33,001 nt of DNA from Belliella aquatica (GTDB lineage Bacteria > Bacteroidota > Bacteroidia > Cytophagales > Cyclobacteriaceae), in the NCBI RefSeq assembly GCF_014637795.1, contig NZ_BMFD01000026.1, positions 1-33,001 on the forward strand. The letters are read 5' to 3'. The notes beneath the pieces were generated by a model. It had not been told where the DNA came from. It saw only the letters and a program-made list of their open reading frames with translations, and did not search any database. Shown here piece by piece: positions 16,524 to 25,900 of this stretch. The position numbers and the translations under genes were made by a program. The first letter of the stretch is position 1, and every line of letters starts with the position of its first letter.

Positions 16524-18122
16524 ATGGCCGGCGGAAAAGAATCACCAAGGCAACGGATGATTGGAATGATGTACCTTGTGTTGACGGCATTGTTAGCACT
16601 ACAGGTAAGTAATCAGATCCTTCAGAAGTTCGTATTGATAAATGATGGTCTCGAAAGAACCTCGAAAAACTATATCCTAAAAAATGAATTTGCTGTTCAG
16701 TCAATTGCTGGAACAGTAGAACAACAAGGGAACAATGAAAAAGATGTTCCTAAAGTAGAGGTAGCTAAAGAACTTCGCAAAAAAACAGCTGAGGTTTTCA
16801 ATTACCTAGAATCAATGAAACAAGAGTTGATCACCGTTTCTAATGCGAAAGATGATCAAGGAATGTACAAGACATCTGCATTGAAAAATGTCGATGTTCC
16901 TGGAAATATCTTTAATAACAATAAAAAAGGATATGAAATGCAGGAAATCTTGAACACATATCCTCAGGAAGTTTCTTCTATGTTGAAAGAAATTGGCATT
17001 GACATGACGTTTCAGCCGATTGCCAAAGACGCAGATCAAATCGACTTGTTCAAAAATGATCCAGATGTAAGAACCAAGGATTTCGTGAACCTTACCTTCG
17101 TGAAGTCACCGATTGGAGCTGTATTGACTTTGATTTCTCAATTTCAAAATGAAGTTCTAAATGTTGAAAGTGAGTCATTGGTAGCAATTACAAATACGAT
17201 TGGTTCGTTCTATTACAAAGCAGATATTGTTCAAGCTAGAATTGCTGCCTTATCTAATGTGGTAGCTGCAGGGACAAAGTTTGAGGCAGATATGTTTATT
17301 GCCTCGAGTTCATCTTCGGATGTTCCAAAGATGACAATAGATGGGAGAGAGGTAAATGTAGAAGACGGTTTTGGTAAAATAGAATTTACTGCAACTCCTG
17401 GACAATATGATGACAGAGGCTTATCTAGAAGAGTGATTAAGGGTGAAATTGTAACCAATGTTGGTGGTGAAGATCAAATTCTTCCTATTGAATATGAATA
17501 TTTCGTAGCTCAGCCCGTTATTAGAGTAACTTCAGAAGTGGTTAATCAACTTTATGCTGATTGTGCTAATGACTTGATGATTGATGTTCCTGCTTTAGGA
17601 AATAGTTATTCGCCTTCTTTTGCTGTATCTAATGGACAGGCCATTGCAGGAACACGACCAGGACAAGTTACCATCATCCCAGGTCCTTCTGGAAAAACGG
17701 TTATTGGTGTAAGTAGTGGAGGAAATAGAATTGGTGATGTTTCTTATGATATCAAACCAGTTCCCATGCCAACGATTGTACCTTCAACAACTCAAGGTCC
17801 AATTGATTTGAGTCAAGGTATAGCTCCTATACAATCAATTTTGGTGAAAGCAGAAGCAGAGCCAACCTTTGCTAGAACTATGGCCAGAGATGCTAAATTT
17901 GAAGTTACAGGTGGTGAAATTACATTAGTAAGAAGCGAGGTTCCTAGAGGTTCTGTAAATATAACAGGTGAAACTGTTGGAATCAGAAATCTTGCAGAAC
18001 AGGCAAAAGCTGGAGATCAATTTATTGTCAGAGTAACTGAGATAACAAGAACTAATTTTCAAAATAGGAAGATTAAAATGCCTTTGGCCAGACCGCAGAT
18101 TATTAGAATTGCTATCAGATAA
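16524..18122 (+). CDS. gldM: GldM (PorM) motor protein spanning to the periplasm
   Basis: A 532-residue protein whose single N-terminal transmembrane helix (about 12-32, MIGMMYLVLTALLALQVS) packs inside the GldL pentamer. Arg9, just before it (SPRQR), matches the conserved Arg of the family. The rest is periplasmic: a helical first domain (about 35-225), then successive beta-rich domains (about 225-320, 325-400 and 410-532) that reach up to the GldK/GldN ring. Its job is to pass proton-driven movement from the inner membrane to the outer-membrane secretion apparatus. Start MAGGKESPRQ is the typical family N-terminus. gldN follows after 37 nt. Confidence 0.95.
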   Translation: MAGGKESPRQRMIGMMYLVLTALLALQVSNQILQKFVLINDGLERTSKNYILKNEFAVQSIAGTVEQQGNNEKDVPKVEVAKELRKKTAEVFNYLESMKQELITVSNAKDDQGMYKTSALKNVDVPGNIFNNNKKGYEMQEILNTYPQEVSSMLKEIGIDMTFQPIAKDADQIDLFKNDPDVRTKDFVNLTFVKSPIGAVLTLISQFQNEVLNVESESLVAITNTIGSFYYKADIVQARIAALSNVVAAGTKFEADMFIASSSSSDVPKMTIDGREVNVEDGFGKIEFTATPGQYDDRGLSRRVIKGEIVTNVGGEDQILPIEYEYFVAQPVIRVTSEVVNQLYADCANDLMIDVPALGNSYSPSFAVSNGQAIAGTRPGQVTIIPGPSGKTVIGVSSGGNRIGDVSYDIKPVPMPTIVPSTTQGPIDLSQGIAPIQSILVKAEAEPTFARTMARDAKFEVTGGEITLVRSEVPRGSVNITGETVGIRNLAEQAKAGDQFIVRVTEITRTNFQNRKIKMPLARPQIIRIAIR

Positions 18123-18159
18123 TAACATCACGTCCACAAGGACTTAAATAGAACAGCAT

Positions 18160-18972
18160 ATGAAAAGACATGCTAAAACATTGGGATTAATCTTATTCTT
18201 GGGTCTTTACCTAAGTATTGATGGTTTTTCTCAGGTTCCTACCAGTATGAATCCATCTGGAACAGGTGACCGACAATTCAAAGTTGACACGGTTTTCTCG
18301 ATCAGACCGATTAGAGAAGATGATAAAATGTATCAAATTGGTGTTTGGAGAAGGATAGATTTGAGAGAAAAATATAATCTTCCTCTGTATGGTTCTGGTG
18401 ATTCCAAAACTGATGGAATCGTAAATAATATTTATAAAGCTGTCGTAGAAGAGAACGCTTTAGAGGTTTTTGCAGATGAAGAGTTTACACAACCATTATC
18501 AATTGCGGAATTTCAGAATAATTTCTGGATTGCTGCTAATGGAGATAGTCTCTTCGTGAAGAATTTGTATTACTTAGATTTTAGAGAAGACTTTATCTTC
18601 GACAAGCATCATTCTCAGCAAAAGTTTGATGTGAAATACATTGAATTGGTAATGCCGTCTGAATCTAACTCAAATGCAGGTCAGAAGTCCATCGCTTTTA
18701 TTAAATTCAAGGACTTCTACAATCACTTTGTAGATCATCCTGAAGCCAAATGGATTAATTTTCAGAATGCCTCCAAAAATCTAGGATATGACCAGGTTTT
18801 TGATTTAAGGTTGTTTCGATCTGTAGTGAGAAAGTATACCAATAGAGATGATGCATTAATCGTAGATATGGTTGATCCCACACATCCAAATCCTGAATTG
18901 CAAGCGTTTCTTGATGCTTTGGAGTTTGAATACAAACTTCTAGATTATGAAAATGCCCTTTGGGAATGGTAA
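18160..18972 (+). CDS. gldN: GldN (PorN) type IX secretion ring protein
   Basis: A 270-residue periplasmic partner of GldK in the outer-membrane-associated ring. A signal peptide (about 1-24, ending DGFSQ) is followed by the GldN pattern: VFSIRPIREDDKMYQIGVWRRIDLREKYNLPL, then IVNNIYKAVVEE and LSIAEFQNNFW. It contacts the GldM C-terminal domain in characterised systems. No paralogous second copy (GldO) follows, unlike in Flavobacterium johnsoniae. It is the last gene of the run. Ten bases after the stop region a strong two-way terminator begins, shared with the convergent uvrC. Confidence 0.93.
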   Translation: MKRHAKTLGLILFLGLYLSIDGFSQVPTSMNPSGTGDRQFKVDTVFSIRPIREDDKMYQIGVWRRIDLREKYNLPLYGSGDSKTDGIVNNIYKAVVEENALEVFADEEFTQPLSIAEFQNNFWIAANGDSLFVKNLYYLDFREDFIFDKHHSQQKFDVKYIELVMPSESNSNAGQKSIAFIKFKDFYNHFVDHPEAKWINFQNASKNLGYDQVFDLRLFRSVVRKYTNRDDALIVDMVDPTHPNPELQAFLDALEFEYKLLDYENALWEW

Positions 18973-19011
18973 AAAAAAAGAGCGGTTGAATTTTCAACCG
19001 CTCTTTTTTTG
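18972..19011. terminator. Bidirectional intrinsic terminator between gldN and uvrC
   Basis: A perfect stem of 11-12 bp (AGAGCGGTTGA at 18979-18989 with its complement at 18994-19004) is flanked by an A-tract on the left and a T-tract (19004-19010) on the right. It therefore forms a hairpin plus U-run in both directions. It contains the last codon and stop of uvrC. Confidence 0.88.
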
Positions 19012-20799
19012 TTCAAAAGATTCTAGTAATCTTTCTGCTTTACTTTTTCCAATTACAGCTTCAATCTCTTCTAGAGAAGCTTCTTTGATTTTCTTGACAG
19101 ATTTGAAATGTTTCAGTAACTTTTCAGATGTGCCTGGCCCTATTCCTTCAATTTCTGTAAGCTGAGTACCAAAGGCTTTCTTGCTTCGGACATCTCTGTG
19201 AAAAGTGATTGCAAATCTATGCGCCTCATCTCTAATCCTTTGAAGTAGTCTTAGTGATTCCGATTTTTTGTCGATATGAATAGGATAAGAATCTTCAGGA
19301 AAGTAAATCTCTTCCAACCTTTTTGCAATCCCGATAATGGGAACTTTGCCATAAATCCCCAAATTCTTCAACGCTTCGACAGATGAAGAAAGCTGACCTT
19401 TACCACCATCTATGACAATAAGTTTAGGAAGAGGTTTGTCTTCTTCCATTAGTCGCTTATATCTTCTCCCGACCACTTCAGTCATTGAGGCAAAGTCATT
19501 TGGTCCTTCCACAGTTTTGATGTGGTAATGCCTATATTCTTTGTTCGCTGGTTTTCCGTTTAGGAAACAAACCATACTAGCCACTGGATTTGTGCCTTGG
19601 ATGTTTGAGTTGTCGAAACATTCAATGTGATCTGGCATTTCCTGAAGGGAGAGGTCATTCTGTAATTGCTTCAGAACCCTAAATTTCTTGTCTGCAACGT
19701 CACCTGCTGCCAATGCTTTTTCCTTTTTATAGTATTTAGCATTTTTTAAAGAAAGGTCTAAAAGATGCTTTTTATCTCCAATTTTGGGAACATGGATATT
19801 TAACCCTTCAAATTCTTCTTCAAATTCGATATTGACAATAATTTCCGGAGACTCACTGTTGAACTGATCTCTCAATCGGACTATTGCTGTCAGTAATAAT
19901 TCAGATTCGGTTTCATCGAGTTTTTTCTTCAGTTCGACAGTCTTAGTGATATTTATACTTCCATTTTTGATTTTCAGAAAGTTGACATACGCGATTTTTT
20001 CATCTGTAACGATCGTAAACACATCCAAATCCTTGATTGAAGGATTGACGACCATGGATTTAGCTTGATATTTTTCCAACAAGTCAAGCTTATCTTTGTA
20101 GTACTGCGCCCTTTCGAATGCGTATTTCTCAGCAGCTTCTTGCATATATTGTTTGAAATAAGCTTTGGCAATACCTAAATTCCCCTTGAGTATATTTTTA
20201 GCTTGCTCAATGTCTTTCATATAGGCAGGTTCACCTTGTAGTCCTTCACATGGACCCAAGCAATTACCAATATGATATTCCAAACAAACTTTATATTTCT
20301 GTTCTGCGATCTTATATGGGCTCAAATCTAATCTACAAGTTCTGATTGTAAATAAGCTTCTGATCAGTTCTAGGACATTATTCATGGCCTTTACACTGGC
20401 AAATGGACCATAATATATTCCCCTTCCTGCAATCATTTTTCTTGTAGGATATATTTGAGGAAAGTTTTCTTTGGTCAAGACGAGGTAGGGATAGGTCTTG
20501 TCGTCTCTTAAAAGAATATTGTACTTGGGTTGCGTTTTCTTGATTAGGTTATTTTCAAGAAGTAAAGCATCAAACTCTGAATTGACAAGTGTGATTTCTA
20601 TCTTTCGTATTTCACGTACCATTCTACGTGTTTTATGATTTACGCCAATGTTTTTGACGAAGTAGCTAGCCACCCTTTTTTTGAGGCTTTTCGCTTTACC
20701 CACATAAATCAACTCTTGATTGTCATTATAATACTTGTAGACCCCAGGTTGATCTGGGAGTGCGTTATATTCTTCAGGAGTATAAAATGATGCTTCCAT
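18994..20799 (-). CDS. uvrC: Excinuclease ABC subunit C
   Basis: The nuclease of nucleotide excision repair, 601 residues, which makes the two incisions around damage after UvrA/UvrB loading. Domains in order are a GIY-YIG nuclease (about 15-95; PGVYKYY, IYVGKAKSLKKRVASYF), a Cys-rich stretch (CLEYHIGNCLGPCEG), a UVR helical hairpin (about 200-240) for UvrB binding, an RNase-H-like 5' nuclease (about 370-540; IECFDNSNIQGT, LIVIDGGKGQL), and tandem helix-hairpin-helix motifs (about 550-600; LTEIEGIGPGTSEKLL). Length and order are standard. It is the last gene of a minus-strand unit, but a terminator hairpin separates it from the penicillin-binding-protein gene, so it may have separate transcription. 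Confidence 0.96.
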   Translation of the reverse strand: MEASFYTPEEYNALPDQPGVYKYYNDNQELIYVGKAKSLKKRVASYFVKNIGVNHKTRRMVREIRKIEITLVNSEFDALLLENNLIKKTQPKYNILLRDDKTYPYLVLTKENFPQIYPTRKMIAGRGIYYGPFASVKAMNNVLELIRSLFTIRTCRLDLSPYKIAEQKYKVCLEYHIGNCLGPCEGLQGEPAYMKDIEQAKNILKGNLGIAKAYFKQYMQEAAEKYAFERAQYYKDKLDLLEKYQAKSMVVNPSIKDLDVFTIVTDEKIAYVNFLKIKNGSINITKTVELKKKLDETESELLLTAIVRLRDQFNSESPEIIVNIEFEEEFEGLNIHVPKIGDKKHLLDLSLKNAKYYKKEKALAAGDVADKKFRVLKQLQNDLSLQEMPDHIECFDNSNIQGTNPVASMVCFLNGKPANKEYRHYHIKTVEGPNDFASMTEVVGRRYKRLMEEDKPLPKLIVIDGGKGQLSSSVEALKNLGIYGKVPIIGIAKRLEEIYFPEDSYPIHIDKKSESLRLLQRIRDEAHRFAITFHRDVRSKKAFGTQLTEIEGIGPGTSEKLLKHFKSVKKIKEASLEEIEAVIGKSKAERLLESFEQKKSG

Positions 20800-20815
20800 A
20801 TCTTGCTATAAAGGT

Positions 20816-20848
20816 AAAAAAACAGCCTTGTTAGAGGCTGTTTTTTTT
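20816..20848. terminator. Hairpin terminator between the PBP1A gene and uvrC
   Basis: The stem AACAGCC (20821-20827) pairs with GGCTGTT (20836-20842) around an 8-nt loop, with an A-tract before it and eight Ts after. On the minus strand this ends transcription from the penicillin-binding-protein gene 23 nt before coding of uvrC starts. It would also act on plus-strand RNA. Confidence 0.75.
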
Positions 20849-20871
20849 ACTTATTAATTCATTTAAATAGA

Positions 20872-23145
20872 CTAGAAGTCTGTTTTCCTAGGGTCATAAT
20901 CATAGTCACTGAATCGATTGCTTTGCATTTCATATTGATCGCAGTCAATCTCGATGCTCAGGGGTCTTTCAGGTCTTGGGAACGGACCTTTCGTGATTCC
21001 TATACTTGGATCAGCATAAACCTTTTCCATGAACTTTACCCAAATTGGTCTTGCGGTCCTACCTCCTTGGCCACTTATCCAACTTCTAAAGTGAATGGCA
21101 CGATCATCTCCACCGACCCATACACCAGAAACCAAATCTTTGCTAATTCCCATGTACCAGCCATCAGAGGCGTTTTGTGTCGTTCCTGTTTTTCCTCCCA
21201 ATTCGTTTCCTTCTCTCAAGGCATAAGGTACTCCCTGTGATGTTCCTTTCTCCTCTTCAAATCCACCTCTCAACATATAAACCATTAAATAGGCGTGTTC
21301 TTCGCTCATCGCAGGTTTTTTTCTCGGAGTAAATTGTTGGAGAAGATTACCGTTTTTATCTTCAATTCTATCAATATAAAAAGGTGTGATATGCTCTCCT
21401 TTGTTTACAAAAGTCCCAAAAGCACCGATCATTTCATATATAGAGACATCATTTGTACCCAAAGCCAAAGCAGGTACTTCCTCTAAATCACTCGTAATTC
21501 CCAGTCTTCGTGCAGTCTCTACTACAACCTTCGGACTCAACTTTTTCATCATATAAGCTGTGATAGAGTTGATAGATTGCGCCATTGCTCTCCTGATGGA
21601 CAATTTTTCATAGCTGAATTTTCCATCAGCATTACTAGGAATCCATGTAGGCTGTCCCGGAATATTAATTTCTACTGGTTGATCGATGACCGAATAGCAA
21701 GGGCTGTAACCATTTTCTATTGCTGCTGCATACACAAATGGTTTGAAAGTAGAGCCGGGCTGTCTTCTACCTTGCTTTACGTGATCGTATTTGAAATACT
21801 TCTGATTGATTCCTCCAACCCAAGCCTTGATATGGCCTGTTTCTGGATCCATCGATACAAAACCAGTTTGCAAGTGTTTCTTATAATGCCTTAAAGAATC
21901 CATTGTACTCATCAAGGTGTCCACCTCACCCTTTTCCCAAGAAAATACTCTCATTCTTTTCTTTTCATTGAGTTTGATTTTAATAGAGTCGGTGTTGGTA
22001 TCGTATCTTTTTACAAGATTTCTATAAGCCTCAGTTCGTTTTACTTGAGTCTCTAAGAAGTTGGGAATTACTCGTCCATTTGCATCAATCCAAGGGTCTC
22101 TACTCCCCATTTCCTTTTCAAATTGTGCTTGAAGTGCTTTCATGTGTTCTTGAACCGCCTCTTCAGCAAATTTTTGTAGTCTGCTATCTATTGTAGTGTA
22201 AACCTTCAGACCATCTCCATATAGGTCATAAGGTGTGCCGTCAGATTTGAAGTTTTCTTTGGCCCACTTTGTAAGATCTGCTTTAATGACCTCACGAAAA
22301 TATTGTGCTTGACCTTGGTTGTGGTTCTGAACATTATATTCAAGTTCTATTGGCAATACCCTCAATGAATCATACTCGGACTCTGTCAAAAAATCATATT
22401 TTTCCATTTGGTACAAGACTGTATTTCTTCTCCGAAGGGAATTCTCTGGGTTGAAAACAGGACTATAATAGGTTGGCGCTTTGAAAAGGCCAACAAGTAC
22501 AGCGGCTTCTTGTATTGCTAGGTCGTTTGGAGTCTTATTGAAAAATGTCTTTGCTGCTGTTTTTATACCATATGCATTACTACCAAATTCTGAAGTATTA
22601 AGATAAAGCGTCAGAATTTCATTTTTGGTATATGATTTTTCAAGACGTGTTGCTACTATCCATTCTTTGGTTTTAATAATCAACATTCTCAAGCCAGGAA
22701 CTTTACTGAGAAGACCTTGCGATTCTTGCCCCCTAGTTTTGAATAAGTTTTTTGCTGTTTGCTGAGACAACGTACTTCCACCTCCAGCTCCTTGTCTTAG
22801 AATAATGGATTTAAACAATACCCTTCCCATACTTTGAAAATCAATACCAGAGTGATCTTCAAAACGGATGTCTTCCGTTGCAATGAGTGCATTTACAAGG
22901 TTCGGAGAAAGGTCGTTGTAAGTAACAGGGCTTCTGTTTTCTCTAAAATAAGTTCCAAGCAAGACGTTATCTGATGAATATAGCTCTGAAGCAATTTCAC
23001 TTTGAGGATTTTCTAGCGTCTTAAAATTTGGTAATTCTCCAAATAGACCCAGAAAATTTACGCTTACTCCCCAGACAAATAAGATAAAACTGAATAATCC
23101 AGCTATGAAAACAAGCCAAAGGTACTTTATAATTTTATTGGTCAT
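20872..23145 (-). CDS. Class A penicillin-binding protein (PBP1A-type)
   Basis: A bifunctional peptidoglycan synthase of 757 residues, anchored in the inner membrane by one helix (about 8-33) with the rest periplasmic. The GT51 glycosyltransferase domain (about 60-235) has catalytic Glu91 in ATEDIRFEDHSGID and GGSTLSQQTAKNLF. The transpeptidase domain (about 425-720) has the active-site motif S465-T-F-K468, then S524-I-N526 and K652-T-G654. An inserted region at about 325-425 is typical of PBP1A-like proteins. All catalytic residues are present, so it should be active. It begins 27 nt after the stop of the SprE/PorW gene and is probably co-transcribed with it. Confidence 0.94.
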   Translation of the reverse strand: MTNKIIKYLWLVFIAGLFSFILFVWGVSVNFLGLFGELPNFKTLENPQSEIASELYSSDNVLLGTYFRENRSPVTYNDLSPNLVNALIATEDIRFEDHSGIDFQSMGRVLFKSIILRQGAGGGSTLSQQTAKNLFKTRGQESQGLLSKVPGLRMLIIKTKEWIVATRLEKSYTKNEILTLYLNTSEFGSNAYGIKTAAKTFFNKTPNDLAIQEAAVLVGLFKAPTYYSPVFNPENSLRRRNTVLYQMEKYDFLTESEYDSLRVLPIELEYNVQNHNQGQAQYFREVIKADLTKWAKENFKSDGTPYDLYGDGLKVYTTIDSRLQKFAEEAVQEHMKALQAQFEKEMGSRDPWIDANGRVIPNFLETQVKRTEAYRNLVKRYDTNTDSIKIKLNEKKRMRVFSWEKGEVDTLMSTMDSLRHYKKHLQTGFVSMDPETGHIKAWVGGINQKYFKYDHVKQGRRQPGSTFKPFVYAAAIENGYSPCYSVIDQPVEINIPGQPTWIPSNADGKFSYEKLSIRRAMAQSINSITAYMMKKLSPKVVVETARRLGITSDLEEVPALALGTNDVSIYEMIGAFGTFVNKGEHITPFYIDRIEDKNGNLLQQFTPRKKPAMSEEHAYLMVYMLRGGFEEEKGTSQGVPYALREGNELGGKTGTTQNASDGWYMGISKDLVSGVWVGGDDRAIHFRSWISGQGGRTARPIWVKFMEKVYADPSIGITKGPFPRPERPLSIEIDCDQYEMQSNRFSDYDYDPRKTDF

Positions 23146-23172
23146 TATTACAATGAGATTGGGTATCGAGGA

Positions 23173-25788
23173 TTAATTGTATGTTTTTTTGTAGAAGCTT
23201 CTATACTCTTCTATATTTTTCCTTTTATTCAGCTCTTGGAAGTTTTCTATGGAAATCAAGAAACTATTACCTTTATCACCATCTGATAAAGAAGTCGTTT
23301 CAAAATCTTTCATAAACTTCAATCTGTATTCTAAAGCCTTTTCTGCATTATTGAATGGGCTCACGATGTAGATCGCATTCTCTCTATTCAAATTCATATT
23401 GCCCGTTCTTAGTCTTGAAGATGGGAAATTAGCGGAATGAAATCCCTCCAAATCTGCGAGGAGACTCTTAGCTACGCTTGACTTCTCAGGTTCCAATACG
23501 ATCACAAATATATGTGTTTGGTTAGGATTTTCTTTGTAGGGAGATTCATCTTCAATATCAGCTTCATCTTCCGCGATTTCTTCTACTTCTTTCTCTTCAA
23601 CCTCCTCTTCTTCACTTGAAATCTCAGCTTCAGGTTTCTCACCTGTAAGTGCAATTAGCATATTTCTTGCCATTTTTAGCAGGTCGGGATTTTCTGTGTT
23701 CTGAATGTAGCTTTCTAATCTAGTTTTATATCGATCTCTATCATCTATTTTACCTGAAATCATGACATCTAAGAGCAAAAGTCTGTCTGTATTTCTGGTT
23801 AAAGGATATTCTTCTAGCGTTGTTCTTAAGATTTTTCTTGCTTCTGGATAATTTCTGGAATTATACAAGTTATATGCTTTTTTGTATCCATCTGAAGACT
23901 GAATATAAGCTTGATTGCCCGATACTCCCCCAGGATTGTTCACAGAGAAAGTAAATGGCGATTCTGGGAACTCTCTATTTAGTCTTTGGCTGTAAAGGTC
24001 AGCATTTCCATTTCTGTCTTTTTGTGCTAGGTAGAGAATATAATAGGCTTCTGGTTTTTTAATCGTGTTTGGGTACGAGGTGATCAGACTTTCGAGATTT
24101 TCAATACTAAATTCTGGTTCTTTAAAATCAAAAAACAAAAGCTTCCCTAATTCAAAGTATGATGTTTCAAGTTCTGAATTGAGCAGAACAATATCGGCAT
24201 CTGACTTTGGTATTTGAGAAAGTAGCTCTTCTTTACTTGGAATTTGCTCAAAAATATTCTCTTCAGGCTCTTCAGTTTGTGTTCTTTCTGCTGTCTCTTC
24301 GATTTCACCATTCGTCACGGACGAAAAACCTTGTGTGCTTCTTCTCCAATTGTCTTGCAATGGCCTATTTCCCCAGTCTCTGAAGAAATCTATAGAGCCT
24401 TGTTGCATAGCTACAGAGTTGTCAAAATAAAAATTCTCTCCACTCCCTCTTCCACCAAAAGCAAGTAGATTATCAAAAATGCCAGTGTTTTTTGGTTTTT
24501 CCTTTGCTGCGGCTTCTTTTAGAAGTCTATCTTCTTCGCTTTTGATAAAATTTTCGGCAATCAATTCCTGCTCAGGTTGAGTCAATTTACTGAGATTTAT
24601 GAGGCTGTCATTTTTCACGATTGTTTCAAAATGCGTTACATATTCATCAAGAATTCCTTTATTCTTCTCAATCTGAGCATAGGAAGGGTCCATTGGTCTG
24701 AAATGTGTCAGCGCACTATCATAATAATACTTTGCAGCGCGATAATCTTTATCTACCTCAAAGCTGATTTCTGCAAGCTTTTGGTAAATGTATCCCTTCT
24801 GAATTGGATTATTTCCCTCTTCTTTTGCAGCTCTATGAAGCAGATTTACAGCGTCTTCTTTCTCATTTTGCTTCAATTCGAACAGTGCTTTTTCGTAAAG
24901 TACCACATCTCTCAGTTCCTTATTTTTACTGTCTGTGTAGAGGTCATCATAATAATTCCTTACTTTTTTAAAATCTTTGGACTGATCTAATTCAGCTACT
25001 TTTTGAGCATAAAGTTGAGCAAAAAAACTTCTTTCATAGGGAGGATTGCCCTTTTGCGCTTCTAGGTAATAATCGTAAGCGAGTGCATCCAAACCTTCTC
25101 TTTGGTAAAGTTGAGCTAGAATAAAGTTTATTCTCGATTTCTCCTTACTGTCTTTTGTATATTCTAAGGTTTTGTCAAGAGCACCAATTTTCCCATCTAC
25201 TTCACCTTTTGAATGATAATAATAGGCCAGCGTTTTGAAAAGATGATATCTATTTTCAGAATTGATTTTAGGTTCTTTAGATAGATAATCGATGACGAAC
25301 ACAACATCATCATAATTTTTTTGATCAATGAAAATCCGCATCAGCTGAATCAAACTTCTATGTCTTAAATTTCGATCCTTGCTGTTTACATTGAGGTATT
25401 TGAAAGTATTGATTGCATCATCGGTATCAGCTTGATAATAATCGATCAATCCAATCAGAAAATAATTATCATCCACCCATTTTGAAATCCTATGCCAGTC
25501 GATTGCTTTTGAGGATAATTCCCTTGCCTCTTTCAATAGCTCTTCATTTTGTTCGATTGTAGCACTATCTACTGGATAAAAAATTGGGAGAATCTGACTA
25601 AAATCCTCTTTGTGGTTGGTTTTTATGGTATTCTCTAGTTCTAAGATTTTTTCATTAGCCAAGTAATAAGCATTGTACCTTGAGGTAGTATTGTGGTACA
25701 TTCGATTCATAAAGGTATTCTTCTCGGAAGAACATGCTGAAAAAATCAGAATCAAAAATAGACTAAAACAGGTTTGCTGCGTTTTCAT
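23173..25788 (-). CDS. sprE: SprE/PorW type IX secretion TPR lipoprotein
   Basis: An 871-residue lipoprotein needed for type IX secretion in studied species, where PorW/SprE links the GldK/GldN ring to the SprA translocon. The signal ends at FSAC (Cys19). The conserved family start FMNRMYHNTTSRYNAYY follows, then a long run of TPR-like helices (about 60-400). A low-complexity linker (about 410-520) is followed by further TPR helices (about 540-725). A very acidic segment (about 725-765, many Glu/Asp) precedes a C-terminal alpha/beta domain (about 768-871). It is the first gene of a minus-strand unit with PBP1A. Another TPR lipoprotein family is possible, but the N-terminal signature is specific. 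Confidence 0.88.
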   Translation of the reverse strand: MKTQQTCFSLFLILIFSACSSEKNTFMNRMYHNTTSRYNAYYLANEKILELENTIKTNHKEDFSQILPIFYPVDSATIEQNEELLKEARELSSKAIDWHRISKWVDDNYFLIGLIDYYQADTDDAINTFKYLNVNSKDRNLRHRSLIQLMRIFIDQKNYDDVVFVIDYLSKEPKINSENRYHLFKTLAYYYHSKGEVDGKIGALDKTLEYTKDSKEKSRINFILAQLYQREGLDALAYDYYLEAQKGNPPYERSFFAQLYAQKVAELDQSKDFKKVRNYYDDLYTDSKNKELRDVVLYEKALFELKQNEKEDAVNLLHRAAKEEGNNPIQKGYIYQKLAEISFEVDKDYRAAKYYYDSALTHFRPMDPSYAQIEKNKGILDEYVTHFETIVKNDSLINLSKLTQPEQELIAENFIKSEEDRLLKEAAAKEKPKNTGIFDNLLAFGGRGSGENFYFDNSVAMQQGSIDFFRDWGNRPLQDNWRRSTQGFSSVTNGEIEETAERTQTEEPEENIFEQIPSKEELLSQIPKSDADIVLLNSELETSYFELGKLLFFDFKEPEFSIENLESLITSYPNTIKKPEAYYILYLAQKDRNGNADLYSQRLNREFPESPFTFSVNNPGGVSGNQAYIQSSDGYKKAYNLYNSRNYPEARKILRTTLEEYPLTRNTDRLLLLDVMISGKIDDRDRYKTRLESYIQNTENPDLLKMARNMLIALTGEKPEAEISSEEEEVEEKEVEEIAEDEADIEDESPYKENPNQTHIFVIVLEPEKSSVAKSLLADLEGFHSANFPSSRLRTGNMNLNRENAIYIVSPFNNAEKALEYRLKFMKDFETTSLSDGDKGNSFLISIENFQELNKRKNIEEYRSFYKKTYN

Positions 25789-25862
25789 TGCTGAGTTAAG
25801 AAATAGAATTGTCCAAAATAAAGGTTTTGATTCAATTTATTAAACGGTTTTGATTAATATTA

Positions 25863-25870
25863 TATTTTTG
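25863..25870 (+). promoter_or_regulatory. Exact -7 box upstream of the M23 peptidase gene
   Basis: TATTTTTG matches TAnnTTTG exactly and lies 30 nt before the TTG start at 25901, in the 112-nt gap shared with the divergent sprE gene. No TTG is found about 19-21 nt upstream, so it is a partial promoter match. Confidence 0.35.
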
Positions 25871-25900
25871 AGACATGGAAATACTTAAAGTAAAAATAGG

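Noticed and set aside
18123-18159. A small GTCC-ACAA-GGAC hairpin between gldM and gldN
   Set aside because: The stem is only 4-5 bp with no U-run, which is expected by chance.
20923-21894. Three open frames (63-105 codons) antisense to the PBP1A gene
   Set aside because: All lie inside a gene with complete catalytic motifs on the opposite strand and show no recognisable domain.
24577-24990. A 137-codon open frame antisense to sprE
   Set aside because: It is hydrophobic by accident of the complementary codons; no motif, and the gene on the other strand is clear.
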